From assembly GCF_900129975.1 (NCBI RefSeq), contig NZ_FSRG01000006.1, positions 248,001-312,000 on the forward strand: a DNA stretch of 64,000 nucleotides, written 5' to 3'. The position numbers were made by a program, and so were the translations under genes. Shown piece by piece: positions 53,007 to 59,838 of the stretch (the stretch's first letter is position 1; every line of letters starts with the position of its first letter). A model generated the notes under the pieces. That model worked only from the letters and a program-made list of their open reading frames with translations, was not told the DNA's origin and ran no database searches. Source of the DNA: Halodesulfovibrio marinisediminis DSM 17456. GTDB taxonomy: Bacteria > Desulfobacterota > Desulfovibrionia > Desulfovibrionales > Desulfovibrionaceae.

Positions 53007-53510
53007 TTACTCTCCAACAGATTGCATTTGCTCAAGCGTAGCTTGTGCTCGAGCTACATACGCATCAAGATCTTGATCACTTTCTGCGGCAAGTTCTACG
53101 CCAGCTTCAAGTGCAAGCTTTGCAGCTTCAAAATTTCCCACTTTGTACAAGCAAGTACCACCAAACAAAGAAATAATCGGGTTTTCCGGCTCAAGAAAAC
53201 CAGCCATTGCATACGCTTCTATTGCAATGTCCAAGGCTTCAAGTTCTTGCGCACAACCTGCAAGACCAAGCCAGAAACGAGATTCAAGATGATTCATCAA
53301 CGTAAGCAACTTAAACACTTCAAAGGCGTCTTTATAGTTACCCGCCATATACTTTTCGTATGCAAATGCATATGTGTGTTCCATATCATCTTCGCTAATC
53401 CCTTGCAGTTCTGAGAGAACAGCTCCATCTTCGAGTACAGCTTTTAAAGCTTTTGCTAACAATTCATCCTGTTCTTCAACCATCGTCTGCTCTTCAATCA
53501 TAGTCGACAT
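53007..53510 (-). CDS. T3SS class II chaperone SycD/LcrH-like
   Basis: 167 residues with three TPRs: MEHTYAFAYEKYMAGNYKDAFEVFKLL, SRFWLGLAGCAQELEALDIAIEAYAMA and PIISLFGGTCLYKVGNFEAAKLALEAG. This is the SycD/LcrH/IpgC pattern, including the 'A...Y..G.Y..A..VF..L' first repeat. It keeps the two translocators soluble before export. AGGAG stands 6 bases before the ATG; the tip-like paralogue 5 gene ends 9 bases upstream. Confidence 0.93.
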   Translation of the reverse strand: MSTMIEEQTMVEEQDELLAKALKAVLEDGAVLSELQGISEDDMEHTYAFAYEKYMAGNYKDAFEVFKLLTLMNHLESRFWLGLAGCAQELEALDIAIEAYAMAGFLEPENPIISLFGGTCLYKVGNFEAAKLALEAGVELAAESDQDLDAYVARAQATLEQMQSVGE

Positions 53511-53519
53511 ATGCTTCTC

Positions 53520-54119
53520 CTAACGTGTCAAAATTGTGTTTAAAGTCTGCTTGCCATCACTGATGGCCTTATGAGCGCCCTGAAGAAAGTTATTATACTG
53601 CCCCATAAAATCCTGAAGACGAATCATTTGAGTCTGGGTATCTGTGCCAAGGCTTTCGATTTTTGTATCAATTCTTGCAATCGCCGCTTTGATGTCTTCT
53701 TTCTTCATCTTGATTACATCATTTGGACTATGCCCAGATCTCTTTATCCAATACAAAACCAACTTTTCGCCTTTCGCCTTATCACCCAACGTTGGAAGCT
53801 TAAGGCCGTTCTCTTTCATCCAATCTTTTAATGACCTCGTTTTACCGAAAGAATCCTTAAAAGTTGTCGAATTTACATCTACGGCTTCATCATCGCCTGC
53901 ATCTGAAAGCTTGCCTTGAAGGGCCTGCTTGGCAGCATAGGCATCTTTTAATCTCGACTGCCTTCTTTTGATCGTTTCCATCATATCTTTTGCTTTTGTT
54001 TTGGCATTTTCAGAAGCCAACATCTGCAATTCGGCAAACATTCTGCTCAAGCTTTTACCACCAACAACATCAGCACCGACTCCTGCAGGGCCACCTGCTT
54101 TATCAAAATGAATAGACAT
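53520..54119 (-). CDS. Tip/filament-like secreted protein, paralogue 5
   Basis: 199 residues. It shares with four neighbours an N-terminal block (KSLSRMFAELQMLAS, about 23-37) and a C-terminal helix (IRLQDFMGQYNNFLQGAHKA, then DGKQTLNTILTR). The middle (about 70-140) is unique and the longest of the group with paralogue 4. Two predicted helices flank a variable centre, with no signal peptide. The gene lies just before the SycD-like chaperone, where lcrV (tip) or sseB/espA (filament) sits in other systems, so it is probably a hydrophilic translocator (SctA) or filament subunit; direct sequence similarity to either is weak. Confidence 0.6.
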   Translation of the reverse strand: MSIHFDKAGGPAGVGADVVGGKSLSRMFAELQMLASENAKTKAKDMMETIKRRQSRLKDAYAAKQALQGKLSDAGDDEAVDVNSTTFKDSFGKTRSLKDWMKENGLKLPTLGDKAKGEKLVLYWIKRSGHSPNDVIKMKKEDIKAAIARIDTKIESLGTDTQTQMIRLQDFMGQYNNFLQGAHKAISDGKQTLNTILTR

Positions 54120-54208
54120 GTGTACTCCGTATTTTTACCTGCCCCCCCGACATAATCATTGAAATAATACTTTAGAGTCAGGTATGAAGTTTGTATTGTA
54201 GGATAATA

Positions 54209-54826
54209 TTATCGTGATAAAATTGCGTTCAGAGTCTGCTTACCATCACCAGTGGTCCTATGCGCACCCTGTAAGTAGTTATTATACTGCCCCATAAAGT
54301 CTTGAAGGCGAATCATCTGGGACTGAGTATCTGTACTCAAGCTTTCAATGTGGGTAGTAATTCTTGGAATAGCAGCCTTAATGTCATCGTTAGTCAAAAA
54401 CACATCAGTTGTTTTTATGCCAACCAACTTTTGTATGCCTAAAAAGATATTCTTATTCATATGCGTTTTTTTAGCCGCCTCATCCGCTCTCTCACCCGAC
54501 GATGAAACCTTATAGCCATGATCCTTCATCCAATCTTTTAACAGCCTTTTTTTACCTGTAGAATCAGTAAACGTTTTGGTATTAATATTTACAGGCTTAT
54601 AATCTGCCGAAGGACGCAGCTCTTTGAGCAAGTTTTTAACAATGTATGAATCTTTTAAGTCGGTCTGTCTTTTTTTTATCGCATCCATTAACTCTGTTGC
54701 TTTTGTTTTGGCATTATCAGAAGCTAGCATCTGCAACTCAGCAAACATTCGGCTCAAGCTTTTACCACCAACAACATCGCCACCTACCCCAGAAGGACCA
54801 CCAACCTTATCAAACTGAATAGACAT
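54209..54826 (-). CDS. Tip/filament-like secreted protein, paralogue 4
   Basis: 205 residues from the ATG at 54826 (GGAG 6 bases upstream; the longer TTG form is unlikely). N- and C-terminal blocks are as in the other paralogues (KSLSRMFAELQMLASDNAK; MIRLQDFMGQYNNYLQGAHR). Its centre is the most divergent, with LLKDWMKDHGYKVSSSGERADE and a motif KNIFLGIQKLVGIKTTDVF found in no other copy. Conserved ends and a free centre suggest that the ends drive assembly and the centre is exposed. Confidence 0.6.
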   Translation of the reverse strand: MSIQFDKVGGPSGVGGDVVGGKSLSRMFAELQMLASDNAKTKATELMDAIKKRQTDLKDSYIVKNLLKELRPSADYKPVNINTKTFTDSTGKKRLLKDWMKDHGYKVSSSGERADEAAKKTHMNKNIFLGIQKLVGIKTTDVFLTNDDIKAAIPRITTHIESLSTDTQSQMIRLQDFMGQYNNYLQGAHRTTGDGKQTLNAILSR

Positions 54827-54935
54827 ATTCCGCTCCAAAGACTGTATAATGAATTAATCTGAAAAATTTAAAAAAGTTAAATTAAAGCCGATAGGTCAAA
54901 AACTTACTCATGAGGAAGAGTTAACAGCTACTCTT

Positions 54936-55454
54936 CTAACGTGATAAAATTGCATTCAAGGTCTGTTTGCCATCACCGATAGACTTATGTGCTCCCTGAA
55001 GGAAGTTGTTGTATTGTCCCATAAAGTCCTGAAGGCGAATCATCTGCGTCTGAGTATCTGTTCCCAGACTTTCAATATGGGTATCAATCCTTGCGATGGC
55101 GGCTTTAATATCGTCTTTACTCAGTTTCGACTTTGGATTAGCAACGCCATTATTCTCCATCCACTTATTTAATGACATGGCATTGCCTCTAGCGTCCTTA
55201 TAAGACTCGCGATATGTGTAAATGCCGTACGTTGCCCTATCTTTCGCACTTTGAAGAGCCTTCTTACAAGCATACGCATCTTTAAGCCTTGTCTGCTTCG
55301 TCTTAATCGTATCCATCAGATCTGTTGCTTTTGTTTTGGCATTATCAGAAGCCATCATCTGCAATTCAGCAAACATTCTACTTAAGCTTTTGCCACCGAC
55401 AACATCCCCACCAATTCCTGAGAGACCATTTGTTTTATCAAACTGAATTGACAT
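54936..55454 (-). CDS. Tip/filament-like secreted protein, paralogue 3
   Basis: 172 residues from the ATG at 55454 with GGAG 6 bases upstream. Very close to paralogue 2 over the last 60 residues (IESLGTDTQTQMIRLQDFMG and beyond, ending DGKQTLNAILSR) and over the first 60. The centre (about 75-110: DRATYGIYTYRESYKDARG, then SLNKWMENNG) differs. Same assumed role as the other copies. Confidence 0.6.
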   Translation of the reverse strand: MSIQFDKTNGLSGIGGDVVGGKSLSRMFAELQMMASDNAKTKATDLMDTIKTKQTRLKDAYACKKALQSAKDRATYGIYTYRESYKDARGNAMSLNKWMENNGVANPKSKLSKDDIKAAIARIDTHIESLGTDTQTQMIRLQDFMGQYNNFLQGAHKSIGDGKQTLNAILSR

Positions 55455-55545
55455 TTTTCGCTCCAAATACGACACACTGACTTAATCAAAAAACTCGACA
55501 CATACAGGTCAAAAGCTTACTCACAAGCAAAGCTAACTATCCCCC

Positions 55546-55561
55546 CTTACTCATGAGTAAG
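55546..55561. repeat. 16-base perfect palindrome between tip-like genes
   Basis: CTTACTCATGAGTAAG is a perfect inverted repeat between paralogues 2 and 3. A one-mismatch version lies at 54903-54918 between paralogues 3 and 4, in the same position relative to the genes. It could be an RNA hairpin for processing or a duplication remnant. Confidence 0.6.
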
Positions 55562-55578
55562 ATTAAACACCTGCTCTT

Positions 55579-56085
55579 CTACCGTGATAAAATTGCATTC
55601 AAAGTCTGTTTGCCATCACCAATAGATTTGTGCGCACCCTGAAGGAAGTTGTTGTATTGTCCCATAAAGTCCTGAAGGCGAATCATCTGAGTCTGGGTAT
55701 CCGTACCCAAGCTCTCAATATGGGTATTAATCCTTGCAATAGCCGCTTTCACCTCATCTTTATTCAGCTTCGTCCCGGGATTACTAATGCCATTCTTCTT
55801 CATACCTTCTTTTAATTTTACGGTCTTACCGCTAGCATCCTTATAAGTCGTGCTATTTGTGTTCACACCATCCTTCTTACCCTGAAGAGCCTGTTTACAA
55901 GCATACGCATCTTTAAGCTTTTTCTGCTTTGTTCTGATAGTATCCATCAAATCTGTTGCCTTCTTTTTGGCATTATCAGAAGCCAACATCTGCAGTTCAG
56001 CGAACATTCGGCTTAAGCTTTTACCACCAACAACATCCCCACCAACACCTGAAAGACCACTTGCTGAATTAAAATGAACAGACAT
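55579..56085 (-). CDS. Tip/filament-like secreted protein, paralogue 2
   Basis: 168 residues, the shortest copy. Begins MSVHFNSASGLSGVGGDVVG. The centre is Lys-rich (GKKDGVNTNSTTYKDASGKTVKLKEGMKKNG). The C-terminal 45 residues are the same as in paralogue 3, pointing to recent duplication or gene conversion. First tip-like gene of the second sigma-54 cassette, 55 bases after the coiled-coil gene at 56140. Confidence 0.6.
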   Translation of the reverse strand: MSVHFNSASGLSGVGGDVVGGKSLSRMFAELQMLASDNAKKKATDLMDTIRTKQKKLKDAYACKQALQGKKDGVNTNSTTYKDASGKTVKLKEGMKKNGISNPGTKLNKDEVKAAIARINTHIESLGTDTQTQMIRLQDFMGQYNNFLQGAHKSIGDGKQTLNAILSR

Positions 56086-56139
56086 TTTTTACTCCATACA
56101 TTGTAATAGGTTGACTCTATTTTAAGCTAACAAGATGCA

Positions 56140-56412
56140 TTATACACGCATCATCCCTCGACGATTCATCGGAGCCTTTGCAGAAGAAACTGGTTCAACT
56201 ACTCGCACATTTTCTGCACCCGCACGCTCCGCTTCTCGCTGACAGTTTTTCATTGCTTCTTGAACTTCAGCAGGGGCAGCAGCCAGCGCCTCTTCGTACG
56301 TAGCAAATTCACTCTGCCCCAAAATTGATGTAAGTTCCTCGCGCTGCTCATTCAGTGCCTCAAGCTGCTCTTCAAGCATGTCTACTTCATTAAGTAGGTT
56401 CTCAATATTCAT
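56140..56412 (-). CDS. Small coiled-coil protein, possible tip-protein chaperone (full-length copy)
   Basis: 90 residues. A strong coiled coil covers residues 1-30 (MNIENLLNEVDMLEEQLEAL), then SEFATYEEALAAAPAEVQEAM, then a basic tail ending NRRGMMRV. It is paralogous to the protein at 57337. Each copy stands directly in front of a tip-like gene, as lcrG stands before lcrV and sseA-type chaperones before sseB, so it is probably a chaperone or regulator of those proteins; this is inferred from position and size. AAGGAG before the ATG; sigma-54-type promoter 44 bases upstream. Confidence 0.65.
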   Translation of the reverse strand: MNIENLLNEVDMLEEQLEALNEQREELTSILGQSEFATYEEALAAAPAEVQEAMKNCQREAERAGAENVRVVEPVSSAKAPMNRRGMMRV

Positions 56413-56455
56413 AAAAAATCTCCTTACCTTTAGATCAAAACAGTACTTTCAATTA

Positions 56456-56471
56456 AGCACAAAACATGCCA
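56456..56471 (-). promoter_or_regulatory. Sigma-54-type promoter of the second tip cassette
   Basis: The minus strand reads TGGCATGTTTTGTGCT: GG and GC in exact 10-base spacing of the -24/-12 consensus. It lies 44 bases before the coiled-coil gene start and matches the promoter at 57595-57610. Confidence 0.65.
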
Positions 56472-56527
56472 ACTCATAACCAACTAAAATACAAAGTCTT
56501 TTTTAAAAAAGCACTGTTGCCAGCTTC

Positions 56528-56566
56528 TGCAACTTTTTTTGGCACTTGGCAAAAGTCTTGGTACTC
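56528..56566 (-). promoter_or_regulatory. Conserved upstream element A (candidate activator site)
   Basis: TGCAACTTTTT...GGCAC...GCAAAA...TTGG-ACTC, shared with 57668-57705 at about 80% identity. It is 57 bases upstream of the sigma-54 promoter (58 in the other copy). Two GGYAC boxes are 19 bases apart in both. The rest of the 56413-56712 gap shows no gene. Confidence 0.55.
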
Positions 56567-56712
56567 GGCACGCAAATTTGTCCAGCCTGAACGCCTCGTT
56601 GAAAGTTTTACCTATTGTTAAAAAACCACTAAAACGCCCCGCCTCATTCACAAACAACTACAAGTTATTCTTCACGCATATCTGTTCATGAATGTATAAA
56701 ACGGGTTCCGCC

Positions 56713-57240
56713 CTAACGTGATAAAATTGCGTTCAAAGTTTGTTTTCCATCGCCGATAGCTTTGTGGGCACCCTGAAGAAAGTTGTTGTATTGCCCCATA
56801 AAGTCCTGAAGACGAATCATTTGTGTCTGGGTATCTGTGCCCAAACTTTCAATATGGGTATTAATCCTTGCAATTGCTGCTTTAACATCGTCTTTCTTCA
56901 TAACTAGCTTCGGATTCTTAATGCCATTTTGCGGCATCCAGAGCCAAGCATTCGTCAATTTGCCTGATGAATCTTTAAAATTCGCGTGTAATGGTGATAC
57001 GGTCTTATCATCATTATCCGACTTCGACTGAAGCTCCTGAAGAGCCTGTTTACAAGCGTAGGCATCTTTTAATCTGGTTTGTTTTGTTTTGATTGTATCC
57101 ATCAAGTCTTTTGCTTTTCTTTTAGCGTTGTCAGAAGCCATCATCTGCAACTCAGCAAACATTCTGCTTAAGCTTTTGCCACCAACAACATCATTACCAA
57201 CACCTGAAAGACCACCCATTTTATCAACGTTCATAGACAT
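56713..57240 (-). CDS. Tip/filament-like secreted protein, paralogue 1
   Basis: 175 residues. Begins MSMNVDKMGGLSGVGNDVVG. The central part (about 70-115: LQSKSDNDDKTVSPLHANFKD, then TNAWLWMPQNGIKNPKLVMK) is unique; the first 65 and last 55 residues match the other copies. It forms the first sigma-54 cassette with the coiled-coil gene at 57337. It is separated from the other four tip-like genes by a 300-base control region, so it can be expressed on its own. Confidence 0.6.
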   Translation of the reverse strand: MSMNVDKMGGLSGVGNDVVGGKSLSRMFAELQMMASDNAKRKAKDLMDTIKTKQTRLKDAYACKQALQELQSKSDNDDKTVSPLHANFKDSSGKLTNAWLWMPQNGIKNPKLVMKKDDVKAAIARINTHIESLGTDTQTQMIRLQDFMGQYNNFLQGAHKAIGDGKQTLNAILSR

Positions 57241-57336
57241 AATTCACTCCGTATATTGTTCCCTTTTTCCTTACTCCCCAAAATAACTATACAGTAACAG
57301 AACGCACCTTGGGACTTTAACGGAAAGATCAGGTAA

Positions 57337-57549
57337 CTACTCACTCATATCCAGCACAGAGCATTCTGCTTCTTGCTGACTACTTTTCATTGCTTCTTGA
57401 ACTTCCGCAGGTGCAGCAGCTAACGCCTCTTCATAGGTCGCAAATTCACTCTGTCCCAAAACCGATGAAAGCTCCTCATGCTGTTCATTAAGCGCCTGAA
57501 GCTGCTCTTCAAGAGAATCAACTTCACTAATCAACTTCTCAATATTCAT
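57337..57549 (-). CDS. Small coiled-coil protein, possible tip-protein chaperone (short copy)
   Basis: 70 residues. The first 58 are close to the copy at 56140 (MNIEKLISEVDSLEEQLQAL, then SEFATYEEALAAAPAEVQEAMK). The tail then diverges to ECSVLDMSE and stops, lacking the basic NRRGMMRV end. This may be a truncation or a functional variant. AAGGGA precedes the ATG; sigma-54-type promoter 46 bases upstream. Confidence 0.62.
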   Translation of the reverse strand: MNIEKLISEVDSLEEQLQALNEQHEELSSVLGQSEFATYEEALAAAPAEVQEAMKSSQQEAECSVLDMSE

Positions 57550-57594
57550 AAGAAAATCCCTTCTAATTGAATTTTTAATCGTTACACCTGACTA

Positions 57595-57610
57595 AGCACA
57601 ACGCGTGCCA
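57595..57610 (-). promoter_or_regulatory. Sigma-54-type promoter of the first tip cassette
   Basis: The minus strand reads TGGCACGCGTTGTGCT. It matches TGGCACG-N4-TTGCW except for one T in the -12 half. The spacing is exact. It lies 46 bases upstream of the coiled-coil gene. Confidence 0.72.
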
Positions 57611-57667
57611 AAACTTAACATGCTAGAAAAAAAGAGCTTTTTTCAAAAAAACCTAAAAAGCTCAACT

Positions 57668-57705
57668 TGCAACTTTTTAGGCACATAGCAAAAATGTTGG
57701 CACTC
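57668..57705 (-). promoter_or_regulatory. Conserved upstream element B (candidate activator site)
   Basis: Counterpart of 56528-56566, at the same distance from its sigma-54 promoter. It begins right behind (and overlaps by two bases) the stop of the STAS gene. Confidence 0.55.
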
Positions 57706-58066
57706 ACCGCAATGATTCTGCCTGCTTAAGAGCCCCTTCTTGCGTTTCAAATATTGTTAGCAACGCATTAAACCCAGACACCTCAAAAATATCCTTCACA
57801 AACGAAGATAAATTACAAAAAAACAGCTGGGTACCGTATCTCCTGCTCTGCTTCACCATTAAAAGCAACGTGCGAAGCCCAGCAGAGCTTAAGTACTCGA
57901 CACCTTCCATATCAATCACGACAGCTATTCTGTCTGAAAGAATATGATGCGCTAGATTTTTTTCGAGTATTGACCCCGACACAACATCCAAATGGCCTGA
58001 AAGGTGCATAAGAAGGGATGTCCCAACAACTTCTTCCGTAATTTTTATTCTATTTTCTTCATTCAT
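57704..58066 (-). CDS. STAS-domain protein (anti-sigma factor antagonist type) 2
   Basis: 120 residues, one STAS domain: strand LLMHLSGHLDVVSGSILEKNL, VVIDMEGVEYLSSAGLRTLLLM with the serine that is phosphorylated in SpoIIAA-type antagonists (SSAGLR), and FFCNLSSFVKDIFEVSGF. In partner switching such proteins bind a kinase/anti-sigma factor when unphosphorylated. It lies 15 bases after the other STAS gene and directly before the T3SS tip cassettes. Confidence 0.9.
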   Translation of the reverse strand: MNEENRIKITEEVVGTSLLMHLSGHLDVVSGSILEKNLAHHILSDRIAVVIDMEGVEYLSSAGLRTLLLMVKQSRRYGTQLFFCNLSSFVKDIFEVSGFNALLTIFETQEGALKQAESLR

Positions 58067-58081
58067 GGGCAGTCATCAAAA

Positions 58082-58438
58082 TTACTTTGTCTCTAAAAAA
58101 GAAATCGCATCCTGAACCGACTCTTCAACATGCAAGATAGACAAAAAGCCTGATATCTTAAAAACATCGTATATAGTTGAAGAGAGATTGCAGAAAATGA
58201 TTTCGCCCCGCTGCATTTTAACTTTTTTCATGAGCATCAAAATAGAACGCAGCCCTGCTGAACTGATATAACTTACATTTTCAAAATTAATTACAGTCTT
58301 AGAGCCATCATACTCTATGTGTTCAATGCATAACACTTCAAATTGCTGTGCAGTACTTGCATCAAGACTTCCTTCTGCATGCAATATTCCTATTGATTCT
58401 ACTTTATCAAATGCAACCTTCAATTTAACAATCCTCAA
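58082..58438 (-). CDS. STAS-domain protein (anti-sigma factor antagonist type) 1
   Basis: 118 residues, one STAS domain: ILHAEGSLDASTAQQFEVLC, VINFENVSYISSAGLRSILMLM (phospho-serine motif SSAGLR) and IFCNLSSTIYDVFKISGFLSIL. The start is not clear: the frame opens with TTG at 58438 without a good ribosome-binding site, and another TTG at 58423 has GAGG before it. First gene of a pair. No kinase or phosphatase partner is complete in the window. Confidence 0.86.
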   Translation of the reverse strand: MRIVKLKVAFDKVESIGILHAEGSLDASTAQQFEVLCIEHIEYDGSKTVINFENVSYISSAGLRSILMLMKKVKMQRGEIIFCNLSSTIYDVFKISGFLSILHVEESVQDAISFLETK

Positions 58439-58800
58439 AATAAGTTTTTATAGACAAATAAAAGTTTTTTTTTTGCATTTATTTTTTTTTAAGATTTGCA
58501 ACATAATTTTTTTCAATAAAATATTTACATCGTTCTTATTTAGAACTATCACGACTATAGAATTTTGTGCGTAATTCAACGTTAAAGCGATACTATATAT
58601 TTTTTTTCAACAAGACAAACAAATTATAAAAAAAACACGTAGTAATATACAAGTAAACTTAGCAGTAACATGTACCATGCTTTTTAAAGTGGTTAATTTT
58701 TGGTTAAGACAACTGCAAAGCAATCTCTATTTTTTACTACAACAACGAAACATGAACACTGTTTATAAAAAATAGAACGATGCAACAGGACACATTATTT
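58439..58800. other. AT-rich divergent region
   Basis: About 360 bases, very AT-rich with long A and T runs, between the STAS pair and the sensor/transporter operon. It must hold both promoters, but no confident -35/-10 or -24/-12 pair stands out. Confidence 0.45.
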
Positions 58801-59835
58801 ATGAACCGTATTCTATTGAAGCTCATAATAGCATCCCTCTTTCTGCTCGCAGGTACACAACCTTTGATCGCAGCTTCTCCCACTCACGTACGCATTGCAT
58901 ATATTGAAGGAGGACCATTCTGGCTTTACGACAGAACCTATACCGCCTTCAAGAAAGCGCTAAGCACTTACACTGACATCAAGCCAACCTACGTAGAAAA
59001 ATTCAGCATTGGTTGGGATTCTTCCCCAGAAATCCTAAAAAAAACAGCCCAGACTATCTCTGAAAGAGAAGATCTGGACCTAATTATCGCAGCCGGAACT
59101 GCAGCAAGTAAGGCCATGCAATCGGCCACTAATAAAAGAGTTCCGGTTATTGGTATTGGTATCGCTGATCCGATCGCAGCAAATCTAGTTCGAACGAATA
59201 ACGAATCAGGAGCGCCGAATTTTATCTGTAGAATCACACCGGACAGATGGAAGAATATGTATAGAGTTTTTTACGATGTAGTCCGCTTTAAACACCTTGG
59301 ACTCATGTACAGTAAAGATGAATATGGAAAACTCTACGCTGCGGTCTCCGATGCAGAGCAAGTTGCAAAGGAATTGGGATTTTCTCTTGTAATTAAAGAA
59401 ATTGATGATGAAAGCACAGAATCTTGTACGGAAGGACTAAAGTGGCTTTCAGAAAATGGTGCTGATGCCTTTTTCATGGGACCATTGTTATGCTTTGACT
59501 GGTCACTGCAGGACATCACACCAACAATGAATTATATTAACAACGAATTAAAGCTGCCTACTTTTGCACGTGATGGCTCTGCTTTTGTTCAAGGCGGTGC
59601 ACTCATGGGATTTGCCTCATGGAATATCGACCCGATCGGACGCCGTATCGCAAGCATGGCGCACCAAGTTGTAAAGGGTAAGCCGATCAATCAAATAGCG
59701 CTCCGAGATACAACAGAACCAACTATCGCTGTTAATCTTGAGACAGCGCTCAAAGTTGACATTGATCTTCCACTTGATCTGCTCATCGTTGCAGATGAAA
59801 TTTACGAAACGACATCAACACCTTCATTTAATTAA
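58801..59835 (+). CDS. ABC-type substrate-binding protein (TrpX-like family)
   Basis: About 344 residues. Signal peptide MNRILLKLIIASLFLLAGTQPLIA, then VRIAYIEGGPFWLYDRTYTAF and LIIAAGTAASKAMQSATNKRVPVIGIGIADPIAANLV, the pattern of the ABC_sub_bind family of lobed binding proteins. An upstream ATG at 58780 would add seven residues; AGGA lies closer to the chosen ATG. No ABC permease or ATPase follows, so it may act as a sensory binding protein for the membrane proteins encoded next (3 bases to the next gene). Confidence 0.82.
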   Translation: MNRILLKLIIASLFLLAGTQPLIAASPTHVRIAYIEGGPFWLYDRTYTAFKKALSTYTDIKPTYVEKFSIGWDSSPEILKKTAQTISEREDLDLIIAAGTAASKAMQSATNKRVPVIGIGIADPIAANLVRTNNESGAPNFICRITPDRWKNMYRVFYDVVRFKHLGLMYSKDEYGKLYAAVSDAEQVAKELGFSLVIKEIDDESTESCTEGLKWLSENGADAFFMGPLLCFDWSLQDITPTMNYINNELKLPTFARDGSAFVQGGALMGFASWNIDPIGRRIASMAHQVVKGKPINQIALRDTTEPTIAVNLETALKVDIDLPLDLLIVADEIYETTSTPSFN

Positions 59836-59838
59836 TCC

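Noticed and set aside
27091-58438. T3SS cluster as a recent mobile island with att sites
   Set aside because: No integrase, transposase, tRNA target or flanking direct repeats are visible in the window, and base composition does not change sharply; transfer may be old but is not shown here.
58696-58715. Sigma-54-like TGGTTAAGACAACTGC before the binding-protein operon
   Set aside because: The GG-GC spacing is 11 instead of 10 bases and the -24 half is poor.
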